From positions 78,322 through 142,321 of the forward strand of contig WGNG01000011.1 of the NCBI GenBank assembly GCA_016124675.1: a stretch of DNA of 64,000 bases, read 5' to 3'. The DNA is from Alphaproteobacteria bacterium. GTDB lineage: Bacteria > Pseudomonadota > Alphaproteobacteria > Caulobacterales > Maricaulaceae. Positions 28,667 through 37,009 of the stretch are shown one piece after another. The notes beneath the pieces were generated by a model, which saw only the letters and a list, made by a program, of their open reading frames with translations, did no database searches and was not told the origin of the DNA. How positions within the stretch are numbered: the first letter of the stretch is position 1; every line of letters begins with the position of its first letter. The position numbers and the translations under genes are program-made.

Positions 28667-29595
28667 GGGTTTGGCTCCTGTGGCAGAGGATGATCGTGGG
28701 GATCTGCGTGATCATGATCGTGATCATGCGCATCATCATGGGCGTGATTGTGGCGGTGCGCGCCTGGCCCGTGATGGATGTGGCCGCCATGCGGGTGATC
28801 ATGGGCATGATCATGGCGGGCGTGGTCATGATGGGCAGGGCCGTGGTGAACGTGGTCGTGGCCCATGAGCATGACTGCCGCGGCGCCGGCGCCGGCGAAC
28901 ACCGCGCCGCCCCCGCGCAACACCCCGGCGGCCAGCGCTTCACTGAGCAGGTGCGCCGCGCCGACATGCAAAAGGAGCCCCGCCACCAGCGCCATCAGGA
29001 TGGTCAACGGACCGGTGTCGAGCGCCGCCGCGAACGGGGCGGTGGCGACAGCGGCGGCCAGCATGGTCAGGCCCGCCGCGGCGAAGGCGAGCCAGGCCGC
29101 CAGCCGGTCGCCCAGCCCGGCGCGCTGCAACAGGATGAAGCACACCACCGCCACCGGCAGCTGGTGCGCGACGAGGCCGACGCCGGCGGTCGCGGCCAAA
29201 GCCGGCTCCAGCGCGTGGGTGACGGCGAAAATCACCCCGTCGAGGGCTGAATGGATCGCCAGCGCGCCGACTGCGGCCAGGGCCGCTGCGCGGGCGCGCG
29301 CCGATCCGGGCCCGGCGGACACCGACGCCACCGCCGAACCGCCGGTCAGGCCCTGCAGCACGAACCCGCCGGCGAATCCTGCCAGCACCAGCCACGGCGC
29401 ATGTCCGCCTGCGGAGAGGGCTGACGGGATCAGCTCCACCACGGCCAGCGTCACGACAAGGCCGCCGGCGAAGGCGGCGAAGAGCGGCGAATGCTGGCGC
29501 GTGAAGCCGGCCCCGCGCAGCGCGAGCAGAACGGCAAGGCCCACGGCGCCAGCAGCGACGAGCCCGAAGGCCAGGGCGGACAGGGACGGGCTCAC
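28663..29595 (-). CDS. ZIP family metal transporter
   Basis: This 310-residue protein has eight hydrophobic segments in the ZIP pattern. The fourth contains AIHSALDGVIFA and the fifth VAHQLPVAVVCF. The His and neighbouring polar residues in these helices form the metal pathway in ZIP proteins. The protein ends in a histidine-rich tail of about 60 residues, likely a metal buffer. It should import Zn2+ across the inner membrane. It is the first gene of the ZIP-zrgA-DUF3299 operon. The leader upstream has an AT-rich TGTTATAAAGTTAC stretch, but its symmetry is too poor to call a Zur box. Confidence 0.9.
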   Translation of the reverse strand: MSPSLSALAFGLVAAGAVGLAVLLALRGAGFTRQHSPLFAAFAGGLVVTLAVVELIPSALSAGGHAPWLVLAGFAGGFVLQGLTGGSAVASVSAGPGSARARAAALAAVGALAIHSALDGVIFAVTHALEPALAATAGVGLVAHQLPVAVVCFILLQRAGLGDRLAAWLAFAAAGLTMLAAAVATAPFAAALDTGPLTILMALVAGLLLHVGAAHLLSEALAAGVLRGGGAVFAGAGAAAVMLMGHDHVHHGPAHHDHARHDHAHDHPHGGHIHHGPGAHRHNHAHDDAHDHDHDHADPHDHPLPQEPNP

Positions 29596-29671
29596 GCGGG
29601 TCAGGCTCCGGCTGTGTTATAAAGTTACGTGCATCTAGTGCTTCGCCTCGCCCGATGCAAGCAGGGCGCGC

Positions 29672-30673
29672 CTATCTCACCTCGCCCAGCGCGGCGCCCA
29701 GCGCAAGGCCGGAGCGCCAGGCGAGCTCGGCGCGCGGGCCGAGGCGCCAGTCCCCGCCGACGCCCAGAGTGCCGGACGGATCAAGCGCGCATTCAGACCC
29801 GGCGCCCTGCTGGACCAGCGCATAACGCCAGCGATGGGCGCTGCGCCAGACGGGGTGCGGCAGGCCGAAGCGGACAAAGGCTTCCTCGCACAGGGCGCGC
29901 ATGACGGCGCCTGGATCGGCTTCGAGGAAGGCCTGCGACCAGTCAGGCGAGCCCTGCAGCACCCAGCATTCGGGTCCCTGCCAGCCGGGCCGGGCGTTCA
30001 TGCGCGCCATCCAGCGGATCGCGCCGCCCAAGAGCTGGGCCCCGTCAAACCCGGGATCAAACGGAGCGTCATGCACGCTCATCACCGTCCAGCACGGACC
30101 GATCCGCGTGCGGCGCGCCTCCTGGATCAACCCGGAGAAATCGGCGTCGGTGCGCGCCAGGAGATCGATCAATTGTTCCGGCGGCAAGGTCACGGCGACC
30201 CGCCCGAACGGGCCTTCGACCGCCCCGTCCCCGAAATGCACCGCCCAGGCGCCCGGCTTGCCCGACAGGCGCAGCGCCTTCGCCCCGAAGCGGACATCAA
30301 GGCCATTCAACGCCGTGCGCACCAGCGCGCTCATGCCGGGCGTTCCCACCCAGCGGGTCTTGGGACGCAATGCCTGGGCGCCGCCAATGCGGTCGACCGA
30401 TACCAGGCGCGCGTCCCATGGACGCGCCGCGCCGGCTGCTGCGGCTTCATCGATGAGGGCCTGAAACGCCGGCGTTTCGGCGGTGACGAACTGGGCGCCG
30501 TGATCGATCAGCGCCTCGCCCAGCGGGGTCTCGGCGCGCCGGGTGGAGAGCCGGCCGCCCGCGCCGCGGCCCTTGTCAAACAGCACCGGCTCGATCCCGG
30601 CCTGCGCCAGCGCGCGCGCGGCGGCCGCGCCCGCGAGCCCTGCTCCGATCACCGCTGCCCGCATGCTGCGCAT
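29672..30673 (-). CDS. FAD-dependent, renalase-like oxidoreductase
   Basis: The protein has 333 residues, or 330 if started at the ATG at 30664. The FAD fold [17 protein letters not shown] is followed by VLFDKGRGAGGRLSTRR, the amine-oxidase-type GG motif seen in renalase-like NAD(P)/FAD proteins. The end LGVGGDWRLGPRAELAWRSG resembles the C-terminal FAD-closing segment. Bacterial renalases oxidise non-productive dihydropyridine isomers of NAD(P)H; that role is only suggested here. The gene diverges from the DCC protein gene with about 40 bp between the starts. Confidence 0.82.
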   Translation of the reverse strand: MRSMRAAVIGAGLAGAAAARALAQAGIEPVLFDKGRGAGGRLSTRRAETPLGEALIDHGAQFVTAETPAFQALIDEAAAAGAARPWDARLVSVDRIGGAQALRPKTRWVGTPGMSALVRTALNGLDVRFGAKALRLSGKPGAWAVHFGDGAVEGPFGRVAVTLPPEQLIDLLARTDADFSGLIQEARRTRIGPCWTVMSVHDAPFDPGFDGAQLLGGAIRWMARMNARPGWQGPECWVLQGSPDWSQAFLEADPGAVMRALCEEAFVRFGLPHPVWRSAHRWRYALVQQGAGSECALDPSGTLGVGGDWRLGPRAELAWRSGLALGAALGEVR

Positions 30674-30710
30674 CCTGTATTCTGCATCGCCAAGACCTAT
30701 GTCTGTGTCT

Positions 30711-31127
30711 ATGGAACATCAAATGCAAAATGCTGACGACTCCCGGCCCGCGCGCGCTGCTGACGCCGCGCCCGCGTGTGAAGTGTTCTTTGACGGCGCC
30801 TGCCCGCTTTGCCGTGCGGAGATAGGGCTTTACCAGCGCCAGGGCTCGGATGCGCGCTTCACCGATGTGAGCACGGGCGCAGGCGCGCCAGACGAAATCA
30901 GCCCGCAGGCGGCGCTGAAACGCTTTCACGTCCGCCGGGCAGATGGCGTGCTGGTGTCGGGCGCAGCGGCCTTCGCCGAGCTGTGGAAGGCCACGCCCGG
31001 CTGGCGCTGGCTGGGCCATATCGCCGCACGGCCTCCCTTCGTCTGGATCGGCGAAGGGCTCTACCGCGTCTTTCTGGTGATCCGCCCGGCCCTGCAGGGA
31101 CTGGCGCGCCGCCGCGCGAACGGCTGA
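30711..31127 (+). CDS. DCC-family (DUF393) thiol-disulfide-like protein
   Basis: The protein has 138 residues from the ATG at 30711, with an alternative ATG at 30723. The family signature VFFDGACPLCRAEI contains the CxxC pair close to the N-terminus, and the body ends with an IGEGLYRVFLVIRP hydrophobic helix. DCC proteins are predicted thioredoxin-fold oxidoreductases. It is followed after nine bases by the photolyase gene. The linkage DCC-photolyase-DUF2256 recurs in bacteria and points to a light- or flavin-related redox role. Confidence 0.85.
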   Translation: MEHQMQNADDSRPARAADAAPACEVFFDGACPLCRAEIGLYQRQGSDARFTDVSTGAGAPDEISPQAALKRFHVRRADGVLVSGAAAFAELWKATPGWRWLGHIAARPPFVWIGEGLYRVFLVIRPALQGLARRRANG

Positions 31128-31136
31128 CGGCCGGTG

Positions 31137-32681
31137 ATGGGCGCGCAGCTCGTCTGGTTCAAGCGTGACCTGCGCGCGCATGACCACGCAGCGCTCGCCG
31201 CCGCGGCGTATGCCGGCGGGCCGATCATCTGCCTGTACATCATCGAGCCCTGGCTGTGGGCGCAGCCCGATTATTCCGGCCGCCAGTACGACTTCCTGAC
31301 CGAGACGCTGGGCGATCTCGCCCTTGCGCTGCGCGCCCGCGGCGGGTCGCTGACCGTACGGACGGGCGAGGCGGTGGCGGTGCTGGAGGCGCTGCATCGC
31401 CGGACCCCCCTGGACGCCATCCACGCTCATGAAGAAACCGGGCTGATCGCCACCTGGGAGCGCGACCGGGCGGTGGCCGGGTGGGCGCGCCGGCACAGCA
31501 TCGCCTTTATCGAGCACCGCCAGACCGGCGTGATCCGCGCGCTGCGCTCGCGCAATGGCTGGGCCAAGCGCTGGGAGGCGTTCATGAGCCAGCCGGTCAT
31601 CCCGGCGCCCGCGCGGCTTCAGGATGCGGGCGCACCGCCGGAGCCGATCCCGGCGGCTGAAGCGCTGGGCCTCGCCCCCGATCCCTGCCCGTGGCGCCAG
31701 ACCGGCGGGCGCCGGCAGGCCGTGGCGGATCTGGAAAGCTTTCTGTTTGCGCGGGGCCGCGACTATCGCCGGGCCATGTCCTCGCCGGGAACCGCGTTCG
31801 ACGCCTGCTCACGCCTGTCAGGGCATCTGGCGTTGGGGTCCCTCTCTGTGCGTGAGGCGTATCAGGGCGCGGGCCGGGCGCTGGCCGCCCATCGCGCGGC
31901 GGGCGAGACGGGCTTTGCGCGCTCGGTGGAGAGCTTCATCTCGCGCCTGCACTGGCATTGTCATTTCATGCAAAGGTTTGAGGACGAGCCCGAGCTCGCC
32001 ACCCGCGATCTGCACCCGGCCTATCGCGGCGCAAGGCCGGAAGCGGACCCGGAAACGCTCACGCGCTGGATCGAGGGGCGCACCGGCCTGCCATTTCTGG
32101 ATGCGTGCATGCGCGCGCTGGACCAGACCGGCTGGCTGAATTTCCGCATGCGCGCCATGGCGGCGGCGTTTTCCAGCTATCACCTCTGGCAGGACTGGAA
32201 GCGCCCGGCCCAGGCGCTGGCGCGCCGCTTCACCGATTTCGAGCCGGGCATTCATTATCCCCAGTTCCAGATGCAGTCGGGCGTGACCGGCGTGAACACG
32301 CCGCGCATCTACAACCCGGTCAAGCAATCCATCGATCAGGACCCGGACGGCGTGTTCATCGCGCGCTGGGTCCCCGAGCTGGCCGCCCTGCCCGCGCCGT
32401 TCCGGCACCAGCCCTGGACCGCACCGCAAGGCGTGCTGGAGGCGGCGGGGGTGCAGCTGGGCATGACTTACCCGCAGCGCATCGTCGATCACGAACAGGC
32501 TGCGCGCGAGGCGAAGGTGAAGCTCACCGCCCTGCGCCGCCGCGCCGGGCACGGTCCCGCCAGCGACGCCATCCAGGCCCGCCATGGCAGCCGCCGGTCC
32601 GGCCTGAAGCAGACCGGATCGGCCACGCAGCGGCGCAAGGTGAAAGCCGCACCCGATCCGGCGCAAGGGAGCCTGTTCTAA
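31137..32681 (+). CDS. Cryptochrome/photolyase family protein
   Basis: The protein has 514 residues when started at the ATG at 31137; a GTG immediately before is possible. The N-terminal antenna Rossmann domain begins LVWFKRDLRAHDHAAL. The C-terminal FAD domain contains the segment TGWLNFRMRAMAAAF, the YHLWQDWKRP region with electron-chain tryptophans, and NTPRIYNPVKQS. The family repairs pyrimidine dimers using blue light. This subgroup is often annotated only as deoxyribodipyrimidine photolyase-like, so a cryptochrome role is not excluded. The basic tail is unusual but short. Confidence 0.9.
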   Translation: MGAQLVWFKRDLRAHDHAALAAAAYAGGPIICLYIIEPWLWAQPDYSGRQYDFLTETLGDLALALRARGGSLTVRTGEAVAVLEALHRRTPLDAIHAHEETGLIATWERDRAVAGWARRHSIAFIEHRQTGVIRALRSRNGWAKRWEAFMSQPVIPAPARLQDAGAPPEPIPAAEALGLAPDPCPWRQTGGRRQAVADLESFLFARGRDYRRAMSSPGTAFDACSRLSGHLALGSLSVREAYQGAGRALAAHRAAGETGFARSVESFISRLHWHCHFMQRFEDEPELATRDLHPAYRGARPEADPETLTRWIEGRTGLPFLDACMRALDQTGWLNFRMRAMAAAFSSYHLWQDWKRPAQALARRFTDFEPGIHYPQFQMQSGVTGVNTPRIYNPVKQSIDQDPDGVFIARWVPELAALPAPFRHQPWTAPQGVLEAAGVQLGMTYPQRIVDHEQAAREAKVKLTALRRRAGHGPASDAIQARHGSRRSGLKQTGSATQRRKVKAAPDPAQGSLF

Positions 32682-32684
32682 AGC

Positions 32685-32843
32685 ATGGCCAAGGGATCCA
32701 ACCGCCGCAAGGCGACCGCCAAGGCCAACCTGCCGCAAAAGACCTGCGCCACCTGCGGGCGGCCCTTCACCTGGCGCAAGAAATGGGAACGGGTCTGGAA
32801 CGAGGTGAAGTATTGCTCGAAGCGGTGTGGGGGGAAGGGTTAG
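32685..32843 (+). CDS. DUF2256 small zinc-ribbon-like protein
   Basis: This is a 52-residue basic protein that starts four bases after the photolyase stop. It contains [20 protein letters not shown] and KYCSKRCGG, i.e. two CxxC-type pairs (CATC and CSKRC) around a Trp-rich centre, the DUF2256 pattern. It is too short for most gene callers. DUF2256 genes commonly follow photolyase or cryptochrome genes, and the four cysteines probably bind a metal ion. No function has been shown to my knowledge. Confidence 0.88.
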   Translation: MAKGSNRRKATAKANLPQKTCATCGRPFTWRKKWERVWNEVKYCSKRCGGKG

Positions 32844-33022
32844 GCAAGCTCAAGCGATTCCTGATATTTCTTAATATAAACAGATATTTCGCCTATTCTC
32901 AGATGATGGGCTTTGTCTCGGTTGCGAGGCACTTGAATGCACTTTGGCGTCTGTAGCCATTGCCACCGGAAGCACAACATTGGATGCTTCAGGAGGCAAT
33001 GATTCCCCAATGGGGAGATTTT

Positions 33023-33424
33023 ATGCCCATTCAGAGACGGCCCGCAGCCGGGAAGGTTTTCAATTGCGATTTTTCCGGTGCGGTTCCGCCGGAAATGCAC
33101 TCGCCGCACTATGTGGTCGTCGTTTCGCAGAAGCGTCGGAACGCCCAGAAGCTATGCGTTGTCGTACCAATCACCTCATCCAGAGACCAGGGCGCCCCTC
33201 ATGACAATCACGTCATACTACAATCAGGAGACTATCCATTCATTGATCGAGAATCCTGGATCAAACCGGAGTTGATAAAGGCGGTAAGCTTTGATCGCCT
33301 CAGCACTTTGCCTGATCGTCTAGGGGGTGAGGAGGCGAGGGTGTCACGCGAGTGCCTGGACGCGATCAAACGCCAGCTATGCAAGCTTTTTGTGATTAAA
33401 GCGGATCTGGCGATTGAAAACTGA
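33023..33424 (+). CDS. PemK/MazF-like type II toxin, apparently without antitoxin
   Basis: The protein has 133 residues from the ATG at 33023, with GGGGAG five bases upstream. An ATG at 32999 has AGGAGG only two bases away and is less likely. The fold marks of PemK-like RNases are visible: a beta-strand start AGKVFNCDF, PHYVVVVS, CVVVPITSS with the conserved Thr/Ser, and SWIKPELIKAVSFDRLS. Such toxins cut mRNA. No antitoxin gene is evident in the 180 bp upstream or downstream. The gene and its flanks (32844-33480) are clearly less GC-rich than the surroundings, which suggests recent acquisition. Confidence 0.8.
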   Translation: MPIQRRPAAGKVFNCDFSGAVPPEMHSPHYVVVVSQKRRNAQKLCVVVPITSSRDQGAPHDNHVILQSGDYPFIDRESWIKPELIKAVSFDRLSTLPDRLGGEEARVSRECLDAIKRQLCKLFVIKADLAIEN

Positions 33425-33496
33425 CGCGCTATAGAGTATCTGTAACGAGCAAGCCCCTTATGGGCGAATGAATAGCCTAGCCCTCTAACGGGCCCA

Positions 33497-33529
33497 ACAG
33501 CCCTGCCTTGGCGGGGCTGTTCTCATTTC
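33497..33529 (+). terminator. Rho-independent terminator after the PemK-like gene
   Basis: A 10-bp stem (ACAGCCCTGC with GCGGGGCTGT, one G-T pair) closes a CTTG tetraloop and is followed by TTCTCATTT. It lies between convergent genes, so it can end the toxin transcript. The 70 bp before it contain no recognisable RNA gene. Confidence 0.7.
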
Positions 33530-33554
33530 CGGCACAGGCTTGCCGACGATTCCC

Positions 33555-34472
33555 TCACCCCCACCCCCTCAACGCCGCATCGGCCGCGTGGTGCAACAGC
33601 GCATGCCGCCGGGCCAACGCCTCGATATCGCGGGCATAGCCGCCGCCCAGCACGCCGGTGACGGGAATGCCGCGTTTCAGGCAGGCCTCGAACACCATGG
33701 CTTCGCGCGCCGCCAGGCCCTCGTCAGTGAGCGACAACAGGCCCAGCCGGTCCTCGCGGTGGGGGTCAACCCCGGCGTTGAAGAAGACGAGATCGGGCCG
33801 GCTGGCCTCCAGCGCATCGTCCACGGCGGCGCGGGCGGCGGCGAGATAGGCGGCGTCTTCGGTTCCTTCAGGCAGGCCGATATCCAGGTCGGACAGCGCC
33901 TTGCGGCGCGGCCAGTTGTCCTCGCAATGGACCGACAGGGTGAAGACGCGCGGGTCACGTTCGAAAATGCGCGCCGTGCCGTCGCCCTGGTGGACGTCGA
34001 GATCGATGACGAGCACGCGGCTTACCGCGCCCTCGGCCAGAAGGAGCCGGGCGGCGACGGCCACATCATTGAACACGCAGAACCCCGCCCCGCCTGCATG
34101 ATCCGCATGGTGGCTGCCGCCGGCGGTATTGCACGCCGCGCCATGCTCCAGCGCCAGCCTTGCCGCCAGCGCCGTGCCCGCCACCGCGCATTGCGAGCGC
34201 AGGGCGACGGCAGGCGTCATCTCGAACCCGATGCGGCGGGCCAGCGGCGGCGGGACAGCCGCGCCCAGCACCTGATCCACATAGGCCGGGTCATGGGCGA
34301 GCTGCAGCCAGGCGGCGGGCGCCGGCGCGGGCCGGTGAAACGCGTCCCAGTCCGCAACGAGCCCGCTGGTGATCAGCTCGCCCGCCACCGCCCTGAACTT
34401 GCCCATGGGAAAGCGATGACCGGCGGGCACGCCCGCCGCGACATACGCCTCGTGAAACACCACATGCACCAT
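33555..34472 (-). CDS. Histone deacetylase superfamily enzyme
   Basis: The protein has 305 residues when started at MVHVVFHE (34472). An upstream in-frame extension to 34514 lacks family resemblance. Motifs are GGSHHADHAGGAGFCVFND, with the paired catalytic histidines, and VIDLDVHQGDGT, with the zinc Asp and His. The later FNAGVDPHREDRLG carries the second zinc Asp, and a C-terminal LGGGYA follows. Bacterial members deacetylate acetylpolyamines, acetoin-related or acylated protein substrates. The gene is divergent from the arginine operon, whose intermediates are N-acetylated; a functional link is only a thought. Confidence 0.92.
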   Translation of the reverse strand: MVHVVFHEAYVAAGVPAGHRFPMGKFRAVAGELITSGLVADWDAFHRPAPAPAAWLQLAHDPAYVDQVLGAAVPPPLARRIGFEMTPAVALRSQCAVAGTALAARLALEHGAACNTAGGSHHADHAGGAGFCVFNDVAVAARLLLAEGAVSRVLVIDLDVHQGDGTARIFERDPRVFTLSVHCEDNWPRRKALSDLDIGLPEGTEDAAYLAAARAAVDDALEASRPDLVFFNAGVDPHREDRLGLLSLTDEGLAAREAMVFEACLKRGIPVTGVLGGGYARDIEALARRHALLHHAADAALRGWG

Positions 34473-34517
34473 GGGCACATGAGCTAGCACGCGGGCGCGT
34501 CCCTGCAACGTCATTTG

Positions 34518-34566
34518 CCAAGGCGCACGCAGGCGATTACACCGCTGGGCCTTGGTTATCGCCTGC
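34518..34566 (+). promoter_or_regulatory. Interleaved inverted repeats in the leader of the arginine operon
   Basis: Two perfect inverted repeats overlap in order. CCAAGGC (34518-34524) pairs with GCCTTGG (34549-34555), and GCAGGCGAT (34529-34537) pairs with ATCGCCTGC (34558-34566). They are interleaved, so the RNA can form either one hairpin or the other, or both as an H-type pseudoknot. The structure ends 19 bases before the argF' start and just before its GGAG. This is the geometry of a compact riboswitch or leader switch, though a DNA operator is possible. Confidence 0.45.
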
Positions 34567-34585
34567 CTGCGGAGCGCTGAACGCC

Positions 34586-35587
34586 ATGCGTCATTTCCTG
34601 AGCACCGAAGACTGGTCCCGCGACGAATTGCAGGCCATGATCGACCGCGCGCGCGTGCTGAAGGGCAGCCCCTTTGGCGATGCGCTGAAGGGCAAGTCCA
34701 TCGCGCTGATGTTCTTCAACCCGTCCTTGCGCACGCGCACCTCGTTCGATCTGGGCGCCCGCCAGCTGGGCGGGCACGCCATCGTGCTGGACGCGCGCGG
34801 CCAGACCTGGCCGGTGGAAATCCATGACGGCGCGGTGATGGACGGCGACCCCGAAGAGCATGTGCGCGAGGCGGCGCGCGTGTTGTCGCGCTATGTCGAC
34901 CTGATCGCGATCCGGTGTTTCCCGAAGTTCCAGGACTGGACATCCGAGCGCGAGGACCCGCTGATCACCGCCTATGCGCGGCACGCCACCGTGCCGGTGA
35001 TCAATCTGGAGACCATCGTCCATCCCTGTCAGGAACTGGCGCTGATGATGGCGCTGCAGGACCGCATGGGCGATGTGCGCGGCAAGGACTTCCTGCTGAC
35101 CTGGGTGCCGCATCCCAAGCCGCTGAACACGGCGGTGGCCAATTCCGCCCTGCTGATCGCGTCGAAATTCGGGATGAATGTGCGCCTGCTGATCCCCGAC
35201 GCGGTCTATCGTCTGGACGAGCGCTATATGGGCGCGGCGCAGCGCTTCTGTGCCGAGGCCGGGACCACGCTGACCGTCACCACGGACCCTGAAGCCGCCT
35301 ATGCCGGCGCCCATGCCGTCTACGCCAAGAGCTGGGGCGCCCTGCCCTTCTATGGCCATTGGGCTGACGAGGCGCCGTTCCGCGCCAAAGGCGCAGGCTT
35401 CATGATAGACGAGGCCAAGATGGCGCTGACGGACGGCGGCGTGGTGAGCCACTGCCTGCCGATGCGGCGCAATGTGAAGATCGCCGACGCGGTGGTCGAC
35501 AGCCCGGCCTTCCTGGGCATCGAGGAAGCGGAAAACCGGCTTCACGTGCAGAAGGCGCTGATGGAGCGCATGATCAAGGAGCGATGA
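34586..35587 (+). CDS. argF': N-acetylornithine carbamoyltransferase
   Basis: This 333-residue enzyme matches the AOTCase of xanthomonads rather than ordinary ArgF. The carbamoyl-phosphate motif is FFNPSLRTRTSF. The segment VMDGDPEEHV carries the Glu (about residue 90) that marks acetyl- over succinyl-ornithine specificity, HPCQEL binds carbamoyl phosphate, and HCLPMRRNVK carries the lysine that is carboxylated in the Xanthomonas enzyme. It forms N-acetylcitrulline, so this organism needs a deacetylase after this step. It is the first gene of argF'-argB/A-argC. Confidence 0.93.
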   Translation: MRHFLSTEDWSRDELQAMIDRARVLKGSPFGDALKGKSIALMFFNPSLRTRTSFDLGARQLGGHAIVLDARGQTWPVEIHDGAVMDGDPEEHVREAARVLSRYVDLIAIRCFPKFQDWTSEREDPLITAYARHATVPVINLETIVHPCQELALMMALQDRMGDVRGKDFLLTWVPHPKPLNTAVANSALLIASKFGMNVRLLIPDAVYRLDERYMGAAQRFCAEAGTTLTVTTDPEAAYAGAHAVYAKSWGALPFYGHWADEAPFRAKGAGFMIDEAKMALTDGGVVSHCLPMRRNVKIADAVVDSPAFLGIEEAENRLHVQKALMERMIKER

Positions 35588-35665
35588 AGGCGTGAGCGCC
35601 CGCCCTCCCCGTCCTCGCGCCTGTCGTCAGCCGCCTGCCGCCGCCTCATCCGGGATGATCCGCCC

Positions 35666-37009
35666 ATGACCCGTGAATCCACCTCTCCCGCCGCCCAGCC
35701 CGCGCCGGTGCGCGCCGCCATCGTGCAGCTTCTGTCCAACATGCGCGATGGCAAGGAGATCCGCGAATACCTCACCCGCTTCTCGTCGCTGGATCAGGAG
35801 CGATTCGCCGTCATCAAGGTGGGCGGGGCGATCATCGAGGAGGATCTCGACGCGCTGGCCAGCGCGCTGGCCTTCCTGCAGTCGGTGGGGCTGGCGCCCA
35901 TCGTGGTGCATGGCGGGGGACCGCAGCTCAACGCCACGCTGGAAGCAGCCGGCTACCCTGAAGAGCGCGTCGAGGGCCTGCGCATCACCCCGCCCGGCGC
36001 CATGGGCGTGGTGCGCGACACGCTCACGGCGGTGAATTTGAAACTGGTGCAGGCCGTGCGCGACCGGGGCGGGCGCGCGGCGGCCATACCGTCAGGCGTG
36101 TTCGAGGCTGAACTCATCGACGAGGCGAGGCTTGGCCGGGTGGGTTCGCCGACGCGCGTGCGTCTGGAACTGGTCGCGGCGGCCGCGCGCGCGGGCCAGG
36201 CGCCGATCCTGGGCTGCCTGGGCGATACGTCCGACGGACGGCTGGTGAACGTCAACGCCGACAGCGCGGTGCGCACGCTGGTTCATGAACTGCAACCCTA
36301 CAAGATCGTGTTCCTGACCGGGACCGGCGCCCTGCTGGACGCGTCCGGCGCGCCGATCTCGGCGATCAACCTGGCCACCGACCATGATGATCTGATGGCG
36401 GCGGACTGGGTGACGGGGGGCATGCGGCTGAAACTGCAGGAGATCAAGCTTCTGCTTGATGATCTGCCGCTGACCAGCTCGGTGTCGATCACGCGGCCCG
36501 AGGAGCTCGCCAAGGAGTTGTTCACCCATGCCGGCGCCGGCACGCTGGTGCGCCGGGGCGAGCGCATGCTGGAGCTGACCTCGGCGGACGAAATTGACCG
36601 CAAGCGCATGGCGCATCTCATCACCAGCTCGTTCGGGCGCAAGCCGGTGGCGGACTATTTCGACCGGCTGGATTTCGAGCGCGCCTTCGTGACCGAGCAA
36701 TACCGCGCCGCCGCCATCACGGCGCACCTCGATGACGCGGTGTATCTCGACAAGTTCGCGGTGCTGGACGAGGCGCGCGGCGAGGGCCTGGGCGGGGCGG
36801 TGTGGAAGCGGCTGATCGCCCATGCGCCGCGCCTGTACTGGCGCTCGCGCAGCGATAATCCGGTCAATGAGTTCTATTATTCCACCTGCCATGGCGCGGT
36901 GAAGCAGGGGCGCTGGACGGTATTCTGGCGCGGCGAAAGCGATCTGACCCGCATTCCGGCCATGGTGGCGCGCATCGCCGCCCTGCCCGCCACGCTGGAG
37001 GATAAATGA
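35666..37009 (+). CDS. argB: Bifunctional N-acetylglutamate kinase/synthase
   Basis: The protein has 447 residues, far longer than a plain ArgB (about 290). The N-terminal amino-acid-kinase domain has VIKVGGAI, VVHGGGPQLN and DTSDGRLVNVNAD. The C-terminal GNAT acetyltransferase domain (about 290-440) has KFAVLDEARGEGLGGAVWKRL, the CoA-binding turn. This is the arrangement described for Maricaulis maris and Xanthomonas NAGS/K, where one polypeptide makes N-acetylglutamate and phosphorylates it. Arginine feedback is usual for the family. It overlaps argC by four bases. Confidence 0.94.
   Translation: MTRESTSPAAQPAPVRAAIVQLLSNMRDGKEIREYLTRFSSLDQERFAVIKVGGAIIEEDLDALASALAFLQSVGLAPIVVHGGGPQLNATLEAAGYPEERVEGLRITPPGAMGVVRDTLTAVNLKLVQAVRDRGGRAAAIPSGVFEAELIDEARLGRVGSPTRVRLELVAAAARAGQAPILGCLGDTSDGRLVNVNADSAVRTLVHELQPYKIVFLTGTGALLDASGAPISAINLATDHDDLMAADWVTGGMRLKLQEIKLLLDDLPLTSSVSITRPEELAKELFTHAGAGTLVRRGERMLELTSADEIDRKRMAHLITSSFGRKPVADYFDRLDFERAFVTEQYRAAAITAHLDDAVYLDKFAVLDEARGEGLGGAVWKRLIAHAPRLYWRSRSDNPVNEFYYSTCHGAVKQGRWTVFWRGESDLTRIPAMVARIAALPATLEDK

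Noticed and set aside
29608..29632. Possible Zur box upstream of the ZIP gene (TGTTATAAAGTTAC)
   Set aside because: The AT-rich core is suggestive, but the two halves match at only about three of seven positions, so symmetry is too weak to call.
32960..33022. Upstream TTG and ATG starts of the PemK-like gene
   Set aside because: The TTG has no ribosome-binding site, and the ATG at 32999 is too close to AGGAGG. The ATG at 33023 is well placed and begins at the domain.
33425..33496. Structured RNA or tRNA-like remnant before the terminator
   Set aside because: No T-loop, acceptor stem or known small-RNA signature was found; only the terminator hairpin is supported.
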